A stretch of DNA of 54,839 nucleotides from Roseomonas sp. Its GTDB lineage: Bacteria; Pseudomonadota; Alphaproteobacteria; Acetobacterales; Acetobacteraceae. The stretch's first letter is position 1; the number at the start of each line of letters is the position of its first letter. Both the position numbers and the translations under genes were made by a program. The stretch lies in contig JADCEV010000030.1 of the NCBI GenBank assembly GCA_020249865.1, forward strand, positions 1-54,839. Direction: 5' to 3'. Below, piece by piece: positions 1-8,398 of this stretch. The notes beneath the pieces were generated by a model. It was not told the DNA's origin, ran no database searches, and was given only the letters and a program-made list of their open reading frames with translations.

Positions 1-1788
1 GTGTGGGGTGAGGGCAGCGAGCATGGCGATGACCATGTGGAAACGGAATTTGAAAGCGAAGATGGGGCGCGGCTTTGGCTGAAGGTGGGCATATCACGCA
101 TTGCGTCATGCGGCACCGAGAATGCCTGCCTCTGCATGATTGAGGATATCACAACCCGCAAGAAGCTTGAGCAGGATGTCTGGAACGGCTTGGCCGAGAC
201 CATTTCGGCCAAGGAGGCAACCGAAAATGCCGCCCGCGCCAAGGATGAATTCCTGGCAATGGTGAGCCATGAGATTCGCACGCCTCTTTCGGCTGTCATT
301 GGCATGCAAAGGCTGGCCTTGCGTGATCCTGAGTTGCGTGAAAAGACCCGCAAACATCTCGATTTGGCACGGACAAATGCCGAATTTCTGCTCGAATTGC
401 TGAATGATATCCTTGATTTTTCCAAGATCGAGGCGGGAAAGCTTATCCTTGAATCGGTGGATTTCTCGCTTCGAAACCTTGTCGGCGATAGCGTTGCCCT
501 GCTTGCCGAACGTGCGGAAGCCAAGAACATCTCCCTTGATGTTGGTATTGATGATGAAGTCCCCGATACGCTTGAAGGTGACCCGGCCCGCATTAAGCAG
601 ATTTTGCTTAACCTGATCGGCAATGGTATCAAGTTTACCGACCATGGGGGTGTGTCGCTCAAGGTCTCGCTCCATGATCGGGTGGCAGAAAAATGTCATA
701 TCCGCTTCGTGGTTTCGGATACCGGCATTGGCATTTCGCCTGACGCGCAGTCACGGCTTTTTCAGAAATTCACGCAGGGTGACATCTCCACAACCAGGCG
801 CTTCGGTGGCACGGGGCTTGGGCTTGCGATCTGCAAACAGATTGTTGATCTGATGCAGGGGAAGATTCAACTTTCAAGTGAACTCGGCAGCGGAAGCCGC
901 TTCACCTTCACAATACCCTTCAGGCTTGGGACCAATAAAGGCAAAAGCCTGAAGGTCCAACTGCAACCCCATACGCATCAGCTGCAAATCCTCTGCGCCG
1001 AGGATTTTCTGCCGAATCAGCTGATCATCCAAGGCCTGCTTGAAGAAATGGGCCATAGGGCTGAATTTGTGGAAAATGGCCGCAAGGCGCTGGAAGCGCT
1101 ACCGCTGCGCAGCTTTGATCTGATCCTGATGGATGGCCGCATGCCGGAAATGGATGGCGCAACGGCGATCCGCCTTATCCGCTCCGGGGGCGATGGCAGA
1201 TTCCATATCCCTAATCCAAGAATTCATATCATCATGCTGACCGCCAATGCCGGGGATGAAAACCGACAATACTACCTGTCCGGTGGCGCTGATGATTTTC
1301 TGGTGAAGCCAGTTGACGAAGCGCTACTTCATCAAAGTCTGACAAAGGTCATTGAAGCGCGGCTGATGGAAGGTGCGAAGCTCCTGCCGCTCTTGCGCAA
1401 TCATGATGGAGAATTGACGCGGATTTTCGGCGCAGCCCCATCAGACTCTGGCACAGCTCAAGACGCCAAATCCTCAGATCGCATCAAATCAGGGCTGGAG
1501 GACACGCTCAACCTCAAGGAACGCCTGAAACACGCTCTTCGTGAGGATCTTCCACTTCGCATCCAGGCTCTGGATGCCGCCAATGCCAAACAGGATCTGC
1601 GCGCGCTGGCACAGTTTTTCCACAGCCTGAAGGGCAGCCTTGGCTTTATTTGGCCGGAAGGTGATCTCGTCAAATTGAGCGCAGAACTGGAAATACTGGC
1701 GGACCATAACGAGTGGGACGCCATAAAACGGGAGATACCGCGTTTTCGCGCGATGCTGACGGAAATCGTGGAAGGGGCCGATACATGA
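1..1788 (+). CDS. Hybrid sensor histidine kinase with receiver and HPt domains (5' end cut off)
   Basis: The reading frame is open at the window edge, so the N-terminus is probably missing. What remains is the end of a PAS/PAC sensor domain (about residues 1-55), a short coiled coil, and a HisKA domain with the phospho-acceptor in [10 protein letters not shown] (H90). Next come an HATPase_c domain (SDTGIGIS and [10 protein letters not shown] boxes), a receiver domain ([11 protein letters not shown], acceptor D378, KPVD lysine) and a C-terminal HPt domain with [10 protein letters not shown] (H541). This gives a full His-Asp-His relay in one protein. Its TGA overlaps the ATG of the next response regulator (ATGA), so the two are translationally coupled and probably partners. 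The signal sensed is unknown. Base composition is less GC-rich than most of the window. Confidence 0.93.
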   Translation: MWGEGSEHGDDHVETEFESEDGARLWLKVGISRIASCGTENACLCMIEDITTRKKLEQDVWNGLAETISAKEATENAARAKDEFLAMVSHEIRTPLSAVIGMQRLALRDPELREKTRKHLDLARTNAEFLLELLNDILDFSKIEAGKLILESVDFSLRNLVGDSVALLAERAEAKNISLDVGIDDEVPDTLEGDPARIKQILLNLIGNGIKFTDHGGVSLKVSLHDRVAEKCHIRFVVSDTGIGISPDAQSRLFQKFTQGDISTTRRFGGTGLGLAICKQIVDLMQGKIQLSSELGSGSRFTFTIPFRLGTNKGKSLKVQLQPHTHQLQILCAEDFLPNQLIIQGLLEEMGHRAEFVENGRKALEALPLRSFDLILMDGRMPEMDGATAIRLIRSGGDGRFHIPNPRIHIIMLTANAGDENRQYYLSGGADDFLVKPVDEALLHQSLTKVIEARLMEGAKLLPLLRNHDGELTRIFGAAPSDSGTAQDAKSSDRIKSGLEDTLNLKERLKHALREDLPLRIQALDAANAKQDLRALAQFFHSLKGSLGFIWPEGDLVKLSAELEILADHNEWDAIKREIPRFRAMLTEIVEGADT

Positions 1789-2531
1789 GAGCACTTGTCG
1801 TTGATGATGATGTCGTATCGCGCATGGCCCTTGCGGATCTGATGCGCAGCTTCATTGAACTGAAGGTCGTCGAAGCCGTGGATGGCCAGGATGCCTGGGA
1901 AAAATTGGAAATGGGGCCGGCCCCCATGATCTGCTGCTGCGATGTGCAGATGCCGCGGCTTTCCGGCATTGATTTGCTGAAGCGCGTGCGCGGCTCCTCG
2001 CGCCACAAGGACATCCCCTTTGTTCTGGTCACCGCGGCATCAGACCTTGATACCGTCAGGAAGGCCGTGACGCTTGGCATCAGCCATTACATCGTCAAGC
2101 CCTTTCATGCGCGTGAGGCACGCGGGTCACTACAAAAAATCCTCAATGCCGCGTGGGAGAGGATCGCGGAACCACCCTCCGCAACATTGAACCGGCTGAA
2201 TATCGCGCCGGATCAGCTGATGACCTATCTCTATTCGCTCCGCGGCCAATGCGCGGTTTTTGCGCGCGACCTCCGGCGGTCCAAGAACCTTCAGGATGTG
2301 CAGGATGTCGTCGGGCGGCTCAAGGGTTTGCATACGGGCTGCCTCACTCTTGGGCTGCATTATGCCGCCGGCCTGGTGATGCAAATCCCCGATGAAAAAT
2401 CCGATATCGAAAGGGTCGAACAGGCCTTGATCGAAATCGAATTGGCGATTTCCTCCCAGGAGGAAAGAGTAAGGGCGCGCCACAGCCTTGCCTCCGGCGC
2501 AGCCATCAAGCGGAGCGCCGCCCAGGCCTGA
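1785..2531 (+). CDS. Response regulator, CheY-like receiver with helical C-terminal region
   Basis: The protein has 248 residues. The receiver domain covers about residues 1-120: acidic pair at DDD 7-9, phospho-acceptor D53 in CDVQMPR, switch T83, and K105 in VKPFHAR. The remaining 130 residues are predicted mostly helical and contain no recognisable DNA-binding helix-turn-helix or GGDEF/EAL signature, so the output is probably protein interaction or phosphotransfer. The ATG at 1785 overlaps the stop of the upstream hybrid kinase, and the next upstream start in frame would lie inside that gene. The likely role is the soluble output partner of the kinase; this is inferred from the coupling. 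Confidence 0.9.
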   Translation: MRALVVDDDVVSRMALADLMRSFIELKVVEAVDGQDAWEKLEMGPAPMICCCDVQMPRLSGIDLLKRVRGSSRHKDIPFVLVTAASDLDTVRKAVTLGISHYIVKPFHAREARGSLQKILNAAWERIAEPPSATLNRLNIAPDQLMTYLYSLRGQCAVFARDLRRSKNLQDVQDVVGRLKGLHTGCLTLGLHYAAGLVMQIPDEKSDIERVEQALIEIELAISSQEERVRARHSLASGAAIKRSAAQA

Positions 2532-2594
2532 ACCGCAAGGACCGCTTTCCCCAAGGGGCCGGCCTGTGCTTGGGTGTGGTTGCAGGAGCCAATC

Positions 2595-3698
2595 ATGTCC
2601 AACGCCGAATCGCCTGGGCCAACGCCAACGCGCCATACGCAAACCGCCTTGCTCGCCGAAAGGGCGGCGGTTTTGCTGCTGCTGGCCTTGCTGCTTTATG
2701 GCGTTATTCGCGTCCTGGAGCCTTTCGGGCTTGCGATTGCTTTCGGGGCCTTTATCGCCATCGGCACCTGGCCGCTCAGGGATGCGATGGTGAACCGCGG
2801 CATCCCGCGGGGCATCGCGGCGACACTCATGCTGCTGCTGCTGGTGCTCGCCCTAGCGATTCCGGCGCTGGCGCTCACGCCGGAGCTTGGCGGGCAGATT
2901 GCCCAGGCGGCCAGGGTGGGGCGGGAGCTTTTGGCAAACCTGCCGGAAGCGCCGCCGGAATGGCTTTCCGGCTTGCCGTTTGTTGGCGGCGCCGTCAGCA
3001 ATTGGTGGCCGCAATTGCTGCAGGTGCAGGGGGATTTTTCCGAGTTGCTGGCGCCCTATGCCGGGCGCATCACCACCCTTTTGGTGGATATCGGCCAGGC
3101 GGCAGCGGCCAGCGTGGTGCAGATCCTGTTGGCCCTGATTGTCGCCACCGCTTTCTGGGTGAATGGCGACAAGCTGGCGCATGAGGTGCATGATATCGCC
3201 GGGCGCCTCGCGGGAAAGACGGGCCGCAATGCCGTGTCTTCCGCCGAAGGCGCGGTGCGCGGCGTGGCCTGGGGCATTGTGGGCACTGGCATCATCCAGG
3301 CGGCACTGATGGGCATTGGCCTCGCGATTGCGGGCGTTCCCGGTGTGGCGGTACTCTCCTTCCTCACCATGATCTTTTCCATCAGCCAGGTTCTGGGGCC
3401 ACTTGTGGTGGTTTCCTGGTTGGGCGCCGCCGCCTGGCTTTACAGTGAGGCTGAGATCGGCTGGGCCATCTTCATGGGTCTTTGGGGGCTGATCATGGTG
3501 TCGGGCAGCGACAATATCGCGCGGCCCCTATTGATCAAACGCAGCAGCGAAATGCCATTGTCACTGATCATCCTTGGCGTCTTTGGTGGGTTGATCGCCT
3601 TTGGCTTTCTCGGGCTCTTCATCGGCCCTGCCTTGCTTGCCGTGGCGCATGGGCTTCTCAAGGCCTGGCGCGCCGAGGAAGAACCCCCCAATCCCTGA
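2595..3698 (+). CDS. AI-2E family transporter (PerM/TqsA-like permease)
   Basis: This is an integral membrane protein of 367 residues. It has a pair of hydrophobic helices near the N-terminus (about 20-65), a third near 75-95, a long soluble segment, and a cluster of helices from about 150 to the end, as in the AI-2E/UPF0118 family. Members export small molecules or ions, and the substrate cannot be read from sequence. The start is the ATG at 2595, which has an AGGAG ribosome site a few bases upstream; a longer frame from 2574 lacks such a site. It is separated by 63 bases from the upstream regulator and 67 from the next gene, so it may be transcribed alone. Confidence 0.85.
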   Translation: MSNAESPGPTPTRHTQTALLAERAAVLLLLALLLYGVIRVLEPFGLAIAFGAFIAIGTWPLRDAMVNRGIPRGIAATLMLLLLVLALAIPALALTPELGGQIAQAARVGRELLANLPEAPPEWLSGLPFVGGAVSNWWPQLLQVQGDFSELLAPYAGRITTLLVDIGQAAAASVVQILLALIVATAFWVNGDKLAHEVHDIAGRLAGKTGRNAVSSAEGAVRGVAWGIVGTGIIQAALMGIGLAIAGVPGVAVLSFLTMIFSISQVLGPLVVVSWLGAAAWLYSEAEIGWAIFMGLWGLIMVSGSDNIARPLLIKRSSEMPLSLIILGVFGGLIAFGFLGLFIGPALLAVAHGLLKAWRAEEEPPNP

Positions 3699-3765
3699 CG
3701 GGCGGGGCTGGCAAACACCGCGTCCCGCGTTATGACTGACCCATAGGCAAGGGCAGGAGATCATT

Positions 3766-4839
3766 GTGGCCACACGCAAGCACCGCATCGCCGTCATCCC
3801 TGGGGATGGCATTGGCAAGGAAACCACGCCCGAAGGGCTTCGCGTGCTGGATGCCGCGGCGCGGCGCTTCGGCTTTGAATTGGAACTGACGCATTACGAT
3901 TGGTCCTGCGAAACCTACGCCAAGACCGGCAAGATGATGCCGGATGATGGCATGGATCGGCTGAAGGATAGCGACAGCATTTTCCTGGGCGCCGTGGGCT
4001 GGCCCGGCGTGCCGGATCATGTCTCGCTTTGGGGTTTGCTTATCCCGATCCGCCGCGGCTTTGACCAATATGTGAATCTGCGCCCCTGCCGGCTGCTGCC
4101 GGGGGCGACCACGCCGCTCGCGAACCGTGGCCCCAAGGATATTGATTTCATCGTGGTGCGCGAAAATACGGAAGGTGAGTATTCATCCAGCGGCGGGCGC
4201 ATGTTTGCGGGGACAGACCGCGAATTCGTCTCCCAGGAAAGCGTCTTTACGCGCATCGGCGTGGATCGTGTGCTGCGCTACGCCTTTGAATTGGCCCAGA
4301 CCCGCGCGCGCAAGAAGGTAACGAGTGCCACGAAATCCAATGGCATCACCTTCACCATGCCCTATTGGGATGAACGCTTTGCCGAAATGGCGAAGAATTA
4401 TCCGGGCATCACCACGGATCAGTTCCATATTGACATCCTCTGCGCCCATTTCGTGCAGCATCCGGATTGGTTTGATGTGGTGGTGGGGTCCAACCTGTTC
4501 GGTGATATCCTGTCAGACCTTGGGCCGGCGGTGGCGGGTTCCATCGGCATTGCGGCGAGTGCCAATATCAATCCCGAAAAGCACTTTCCTTCGATGTTTG
4601 AACCCGTGCATGGCAGTGCGCCGGATATCGCAGGCAAATTCATCTGCAACCCGATCGGGCAGATCTGGTCAGGCGCGATCATGCTGGAACATCTCGGTGA
4701 AAAGCAGGCCGCAGATGCGATCCTGGCGGTGATTGAAAAGCTGCTTGCGGAAGGTGGCCCGCGCACGCGTGACATGGGCGGGCAGGCCGGCACGGTAGAT
4801 GTTGGCCGCGCCATTGCCGAAGCGGTGGCGAAATTCTGA
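3766..4839 (+). CDS. Tartrate dehydrogenase / D-malate dehydrogenase family (decarboxylating, NAD-dependent)
   Basis: The protein has 357 residues and belongs to the isocitrate/isopropylmalate dehydrogenase superfamily. It opens with VIPGDGIGKE, carries the substrate-binding arginine stretch around YVNLRPCRLLPG, the VVRENTEGEYS segment, the metal site SNLFGDILSDLGP, and the NAD-binding loop EPVHGSAPDIAGK. The long DHVSLWGLLIPIRR insertion is typical of tartrate/D-malate dehydrogenases (TDH, DmlA) and separates it from LeuB. It probably oxidatively decarboxylates D-malate or oxidises tartrate. The start is GTG at 3766, preceded by GGCAGGAG. A strong hairpin terminator follows the stop codon. 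Confidence 0.88.
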   Translation: MATRKHRIAVIPGDGIGKETTPEGLRVLDAAARRFGFELELTHYDWSCETYAKTGKMMPDDGMDRLKDSDSIFLGAVGWPGVPDHVSLWGLLIPIRRGFDQYVNLRPCRLLPGATTPLANRGPKDIDFIVVRENTEGEYSSSGGRMFAGTDREFVSQESVFTRIGVDRVLRYAFELAQTRARKKVTSATKSNGITFTMPYWDERFAEMAKNYPGITTDQFHIDILCAHFVQHPDWFDVVVGSNLFGDILSDLGPAVAGSIGIAASANINPEKHFPSMFEPVHGSAPDIAGKFICNPIGQIWSGAIMLEHLGEKQAADAILAVIEKLLAEGGPRTRDMGGQAGTVDVGRAIAEAVAKF

Positions 4840-4865
4840 TCACGCCAAGATAGCACAAAAAAGAA

Positions 4866-4899
4866 GGGCTCGCCGGAACCATACCGGCGAGCCCTTTTT
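4866..4899. terminator. Bidirectional intrinsic terminator
   Basis: A perfect 11-bp stem (4866-4876 with 4884-4894, GC-rich) with a 7-base loop is followed by TTTTT on the plus strand. It is preceded by an A-rich run (4857-4865) that becomes a T-run on the minus strand. It lies between two converging genes, the dehydrogenase ending at 4839 and the thiolase ending at 4927, and should stop transcription from both sides. Confidence 0.93.
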
Positions 4900-4926
4900 C
4901 GTTCAGCAAAACGCGAAAAAAGCGGC

Positions 4927-6099
4927 TTACCGCTCCAGGCACATGGCAACACCCATGCCACCGCCGATGCAAAGCGTCGCCAGCGCCTTCTTCGCGCCAC
5001 GCTTTTGCATCTCAAACAACAGGGTGGTCAGCACGCGTGCGCCAGAAGCGCCAATCGGGTGGCCAAGGGCAATGGCGCCGCCATTCACATTAACCTTGCT
5101 GGTATCCCAGCCAAGATCCTTGTTCACGGCAATGGCCTGCGCGGCGAAAGCCTCATTCGCTTCAATCAAGTCCAGATCATCAATCTTCCAACCCGCCTTG
5201 GCCAAAGCCTTGCGCGATGCCGGGATGGGGCCGGTACCCATGATGGAAGGATCAACGCCCGCCGTTGCCCAGGACACGATGCGCGCCAGCGGCGTAATGC
5301 CGCGCTTGGCAGCTTCGGCTGCGGTCATCACCACCACCGCCGCCGCACCATCATTGATGCCGGAAGCATTGCCGGCAGTGACAGACCCATCCTTGGCGAA
5401 GGCTGGGCGCAGCTTGCCCAGGATTTCCAGCGTCGTATCCGGCTTCGGGTATTCGTCGCTGGAAACTACCACATCGCCCTTGCGGCCCTTCACCGTAACG
5501 GGCGCGATTTCATCGGCGAAGCGGCCTGCCGCCATCGCCTCACCCGCCTTGCGCTGCGAATTGAAGGCGAATTGATCCTGTTCATCGCGCGTGATCTGGA
5601 AGGCGCGGGCGACATTCTCGGCCGTATTGCCCATGTGATAGCCATGGAAGGCATCCATCAGCCCATCGCGCAGCATTGTGTCCATCAGGGAAAGATCGCC
5701 CATCTTCTGCCCGGCGCGCAGCTGCTGTGCATGCGGCGCCTGGGTCATGCTTTCCTGACCACCCGCCACCACAATCCGCGCATCGCCAGTCGCGATCTGC
5801 TGCGCTGCCAAGGCAACGGCGCGCAGGCCTGAGCCGCAAAGCTGATTGATGCCAAAAGCCGTGTGTTCCACCGGAATGCCGGCATTCACGGAAGCCTGAC
5901 GCGCCGGGTTCTGCCCCGCACCGGCGGCCAGGATCTGGCCCAGGATAACCTCATCCACTTCGGCACCTTCAATGCGGGCGCGTTCCATCGCGGCCTTGAT
6001 GGCAACAGTGCCCAGCGCATGCGCGGGCAGAGAGGCAAAAGCCCCGTTGAAGGCGCCAACCGGCGTGCGGGCGGCAGAGGCGATGACGATTTCAGTCAT
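4927..6099 (-). CDS. phaA: Acetyl-CoA C-acetyltransferase (beta-ketothiolase)
   Basis: The 390-residue protein is full length for a biosynthetic thiolase. It condenses two acetyl-CoA to acetoacetyl-CoA, the first step of polyhydroxybutyrate synthesis, and runs in reverse in ketone and fatty acid breakdown. The nucleophile is C88 in [11 protein letters not shown], the base is H347 in GHPIGASG, and the second cysteine is C377 in CIGGGMG, almost the same spacing as the Zoogloea enzyme. It lies 43 bases after the PHA synthase-like gene on the same strand, which supports the phaA name. No acetoacetyl-CoA reductase (phaB) is in the window. Confidence 0.93.
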   Translation of the reverse strand: MTEIVIASAARTPVGAFNGAFASLPAHALGTVAIKAAMERARIEGAEVDEVILGQILAAGAGQNPARQASVNAGIPVEHTAFGINQLCGSGLRAVALAAQQIATGDARIVVAGGQESMTQAPHAQQLRAGQKMGDLSLMDTMLRDGLMDAFHGYHMGNTAENVARAFQITRDEQDQFAFNSQRKAGEAMAAGRFADEIAPVTVKGRKGDVVVSSDEYPKPDTTLEILGKLRPAFAKDGSVTAGNASGINDGAAAVVVMTAAEAAKRGITPLARIVSWATAGVDPSIMGTGPIPASRKALAKAGWKIDDLDLIEANEAFAAQAIAVNKDLGWDTSKVNVNGGAIALGHPIGASGARVLTTLLFEMQKRGAKKALATLCIGGGMGVAMCLER

Positions 6100-6142
6100 G
6101 GGGGGTGTCCTTCCTCAAGAATGGGTCATTTGCGGCTTGGTA

Positions 6143-7276
6143 TCACAAACCGCGCATCCAGTCGCGCAAGGGCTGCCACAGGGCGGTTTCGGCCGCAATG
6201 CCGGCGACCATGCCAATATGCCCCGCCGGCGCCATATGCAGCTTGACCTGACGCAAGCGGCCGGTCAGCGCCAGGGCAGAAGCTGGCGGCACAATGCGGT
6301 CCCGATGCGGAATGGCGGCAAAGGCCGGACCCTGCCAAAGCGCTGGGTCCACCACCTGCCCGGCGACGCGCCAAGCCAGCCCGGCCGGTTCATTCCGCCC
6401 ATACCAGCCGCCAATGCATTGCCGCGCCACCGGGGCGGCCAAGGGCACGCCATCATTCAGCCAATCCTCCAGCGCCACAAAGCGCCGCGCGGCGGGGCAT
6501 GTCTGGTCAAGCCGACCAAAACCCCGGAACTTTTCAGCAATGCCAAAGGGATCAAGGCTGGCAAACAGGGTTTGCAGCACATCCACCGGCAGCGCGCCGG
6601 TCGGTTCCATGAGCGTCTCCAGCCCCGGCAGGGCAGCAGCCGCGGCGCGCGCCCGTGCTTCGCCATCCGGCCCGGCATGAAAATCCCAAGGCGTCGCGAG
6701 CAAGGCAAGGCCGCGGACCAAATCCGGCCGACGGAGCGCCAGTGCCAAGCCAAGCAAGCCCCCCATGCAATAGCCCGCCAGGATCACCGGGCCGGGGGCG
6801 GCCATCAGCGCGCGTTCCAGCCGCCCGGCGATGTAATCGGTCAGGGTGAAGTGGCGCTCCGCCTCTCCTGGCCAGCCCCAATCCAGCAAAAGGGTGCGAA
6901 ACCCCTGCCCCGGCAGCCAGCGCAGCAGCGACGCTTCCGGCATCAGATCAAGCACATAGGCGCGGTTCACCAGGGAAGGCACAAAGACCACCGTTGGCCC
7001 CTGCCCGCCATAATCCAGCAATTTGCTGTCTTCCTCGGCCCAAATGGCCGGCACCGGCGGGGCCTGACGCTCAAACGGATGGCGGCGATAGGCCGCGAGC
7101 CCCACCACCAGCGCCCGATCCGCGCGCAGCAACCGGTTCAGAACTGCGCCACGAAACGCCTCAGGCGCGTGGCCGGCGCTGGCGAGGGCGGCGCTGATTC
7201 GCGCGGCCTCCGCCTGCCCCGCTTTCGAGATCGGCCAGGCGCCGTTCCAGGGTGGCGAGCCGTTCGGCCATGGCAT
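6143..7276 (-). CDS. phaC: Class III-like PHA synthase / alpha-beta hydrolase
   Basis: From the ATG at 7276 the protein has 377 residues, close to the roughly 355 of class III PhaC. The PHA-synthase form of the lipase box, G-Y-C-M-G, places the nucleophile at C170. D326 (HRDRIVPP) and H353 (PAGHIGMV) complete a Cys-Asp-His triad with spacing near that of Allochromatium PhaC. It would polymerise hydroxyacyl-CoA into PHA at granules. The start is uncertain: 7276 and 7303 are both possible, neither has a clear ribosome site, and both lie inside the upstream gene, giving an out-of-frame overlap of at least 116 bases. The neighbours (thiolase, PhaE-like protein, divergent phaR) fit the assignment. 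Confidence 0.8.
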   Translation of the reverse strand: MPWPNGSPPWNGAWPISKAGQAEAARISAALASAGHAPEAFRGAVLNRLLRADRALVVGLAAYRRHPFERQAPPVPAIWAEEDSKLLDYGGQGPTVVFVPSLVNRAYVLDLMPEASLLRWLPGQGFRTLLLDWGWPGEAERHFTLTDYIAGRLERALMAAPGPVILAGYCMGGLLGLALALRRPDLVRGLALLATPWDFHAGPDGEARARAAAAALPGLETLMEPTGALPVDVLQTLFASLDPFGIAEKFRGFGRLDQTCPAARRFVALEDWLNDGVPLAAPVARQCIGGWYGRNEPAGLAWRVAGQVVDPALWQGPAFAAIPHRDRIVPPASALALTGRLRQVKLHMAPAGHIGMVAGIAAETALWQPLRDWMRGL

Positions 7277-7562
7277 CCCGGGCAGCGCCCCCGCTGCCGC
7301 CATGGCCCGGATCCCCGCCAGCCCCAGATGGAGCGGCAGCGGGCGCGGGCCGCGGCGGCGCAGCGGCGCTGTCATGCGGCGCGCCACCCGGCGTGAAGGG
7401 CTTGCTGAATTGCGCTGCCGCCCGGAACCAGGCCGCGCCGAGCGAGGCAAAAGCCGCCCATCTTTCGGCCAATTCCGGATCGGCGGCGAGGCCGGCAACC
7501 TCGCTCTGCCAGAGCGCGATCCAGTCTTCCGCAAGTTTTTCGAGATCCTCGGGGCCAGCCAT
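7161..7562 (-). CDS. Small PhaE-like protein, possible PHA synthase partner
   Basis: A 133-residue protein. The N-terminal half (to about 55) is helical and rich in Trp and Ala. An Ala/Pro/Gly-rich linker follows (about 58-95), then a short heptad-like coiled coil beginning MAERLATLERRLADLE, and a basic tail. Class III synthases need a second subunit, PhaE, usually far longer. Position directly upstream of the synthase and the tryptophan-rich helical start suggest a reduced PhaE-like partner, but this is inference and no family signature is decisive. Its 3' end overlaps the 5' end of the synthase gene in another frame, so translation may be coupled. It starts at 7562, facing phaR. Confidence 0.6.
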   Translation of the reverse strand: MAGPEDLEKLAEDWIALWQSEVAGLAADPELAERWAAFASLGAAWFRAAAQFSKPFTPGGAPHDSAAAPPRPAPAAAPSGAGGDPGHGGSGGAARDAMAERLATLERRLADLESGAGGGRANQRRPRQRRPRA

Positions 7563-7619
7563 CGCTTAGGCTTATAACCGCATCCGCCCAGGCGCGATAT
7601 GACCAGAAGGGCGCGTTTT

Positions 7620-7631
7620 TGCACTGCAACA
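7620..7631. promoter_or_regulatory. Candidate PhaR-binding site
   Basis: TGCACTGCAACA lies in the 137-base space between phaR and the divergent PHA genes. It contains the palindrome TTGCA-C-TGCAA (7619-7629 with flanks) and resembles the TGC-RNY-GCA type motif described for rhizobial PhaR, with one departure from the consensus as I recall it. The position would allow autoregulation of phaR and control of the PHA operon. Confidence 0.5.
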
Positions 7632-7699
7632 GGCTTTCGCTTTGCGTTATGTAACGTGCTAGGTCCAATCCAGAACCAAAGAAGCCGAGGCAAGCACCC

Positions 7700-8296
7700 A
7701 TGTCTGGTCGTCAATCCCCTGAACCCGGCGAGCAGAAGGCGCTGCCCCCGATTGTTGTCAAGAAATACGCGAATCGGCGGCTCTACAACACTGAAACCTC
7801 ATCCTATGTCACTTTGGATGATCTGGCGGCCATGGTCCGAGATGGCCGGGATTTCGTGGTTTATGATGCCAAATCAGGCGAAGACCTGACCCGCAGCGTG
7901 CTGACGCAGATCATCGTGGAACAGGAAGGCAAGGGGCAAAATATGTTGCCCACTTCGGTCCTTCGGCAATTGATCGGGCTTTATGGCGATAATCTACAAT
8001 CGCTGGTGCCGCGCTATCTGGAAGCAGCCATGGCGTCCTTCGCGCAGCAGCAGGAACAGATGCGCGATACGCTGACCAAGACCATGGGCGGCTTCATGCC
8101 CTTCCCGGCGGGTGTTCCGAATATGCAGGAAGTGGGCAAGCAGAATATCGCCATGATGGAACGCGCGATGAGTTTGTTTACCCCTTTCGCGCGACGCGAG
8201 GAAAACGCGCCGAGTGATGAAACCGAGGCGTTAAAAAAAGAAATTGAGACACTGCGCAGTGAATTGGCGGCACTAAAATCGCGTAGCAAAGGCTGA
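7700..8296 (+). CDS. phaR: Polyhydroxyalkanoate synthesis repressor PhaR
   Basis: A 198-residue protein with the PHA-accumulation regulator DNA-binding domain at about residues 18-80 (VKKYANRRLYNTETSSYVTL is characteristic), then the PHB-binding region and a C-terminal coiled coil (about 170-195). PhaR represses phasin and synthase genes and is released when it binds nascent polymer. It starts at the ATG at 7700 with GAGGC upstream. It is divergent from the PHA synthase cluster, sharing a 137-base control region with a candidate operator. There is no intrinsic terminator after it. Confidence 0.95.
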   Translation: MSGRQSPEPGEQKALPPIVVKKYANRRLYNTETSSYVTLDDLAAMVRDGRDFVVYDAKSGEDLTRSVLTQIIVEQEGKGQNMLPTSVLRQLIGLYGDNLQSLVPRYLEAAMASFAQQQEQMRDTLTKTMGGFMPFPAGVPNMQEVGKQNIAMMERAMSLFTPFARREENAPSDETEALKKEIETLRSELAALKSRSKG

Positions 8297-8357
8297 GTGC
8301 GTTGAATTTTTGAGCCACTTATTCACCGGTTGATCACCAATGCCACGCATAATCCGT

Positions 8358-8388
8358 CCTCAGTGAGGGGCATGATGCCCCGCTGAGG
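8358..8388. promoter_or_regulatory. Hairpin/palindrome covering the ribosome site of the XRE regulator
   Basis: An interrupted palindrome: outer arms CCTCAG (8358-8363) and CTGAGG (8383-8388), inner arms GGGGCAT (8367-8373) and ATGCCCC (8375-8381). The right outer arm contains the GAGG that serves as ribosome site for the start at 8399. It could be an autoregulatory operator (as DNA dyad) or a translation-limiting RNA hairpin. No T-run follows, so it is not an ordinary terminator for phaR. Confidence 0.6.
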
Positions 8389-8398
8389 AATCGGGTTG

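Noticed and set aside
5972-7396. A 474-codon plus-strand frame opposite the thiolase and PHA synthase
   Set aside because: It runs antisense across two well-supported genes and the gap between them, has no recognisable motif, and its composition is that of a shadow frame.
8396-8398. TTG start for the XRE regulator
   Set aside because: The ATG immediately after it at 8399 has better ribosome-site spacing (8 bases from GAGGAA) and is the stronger codon.
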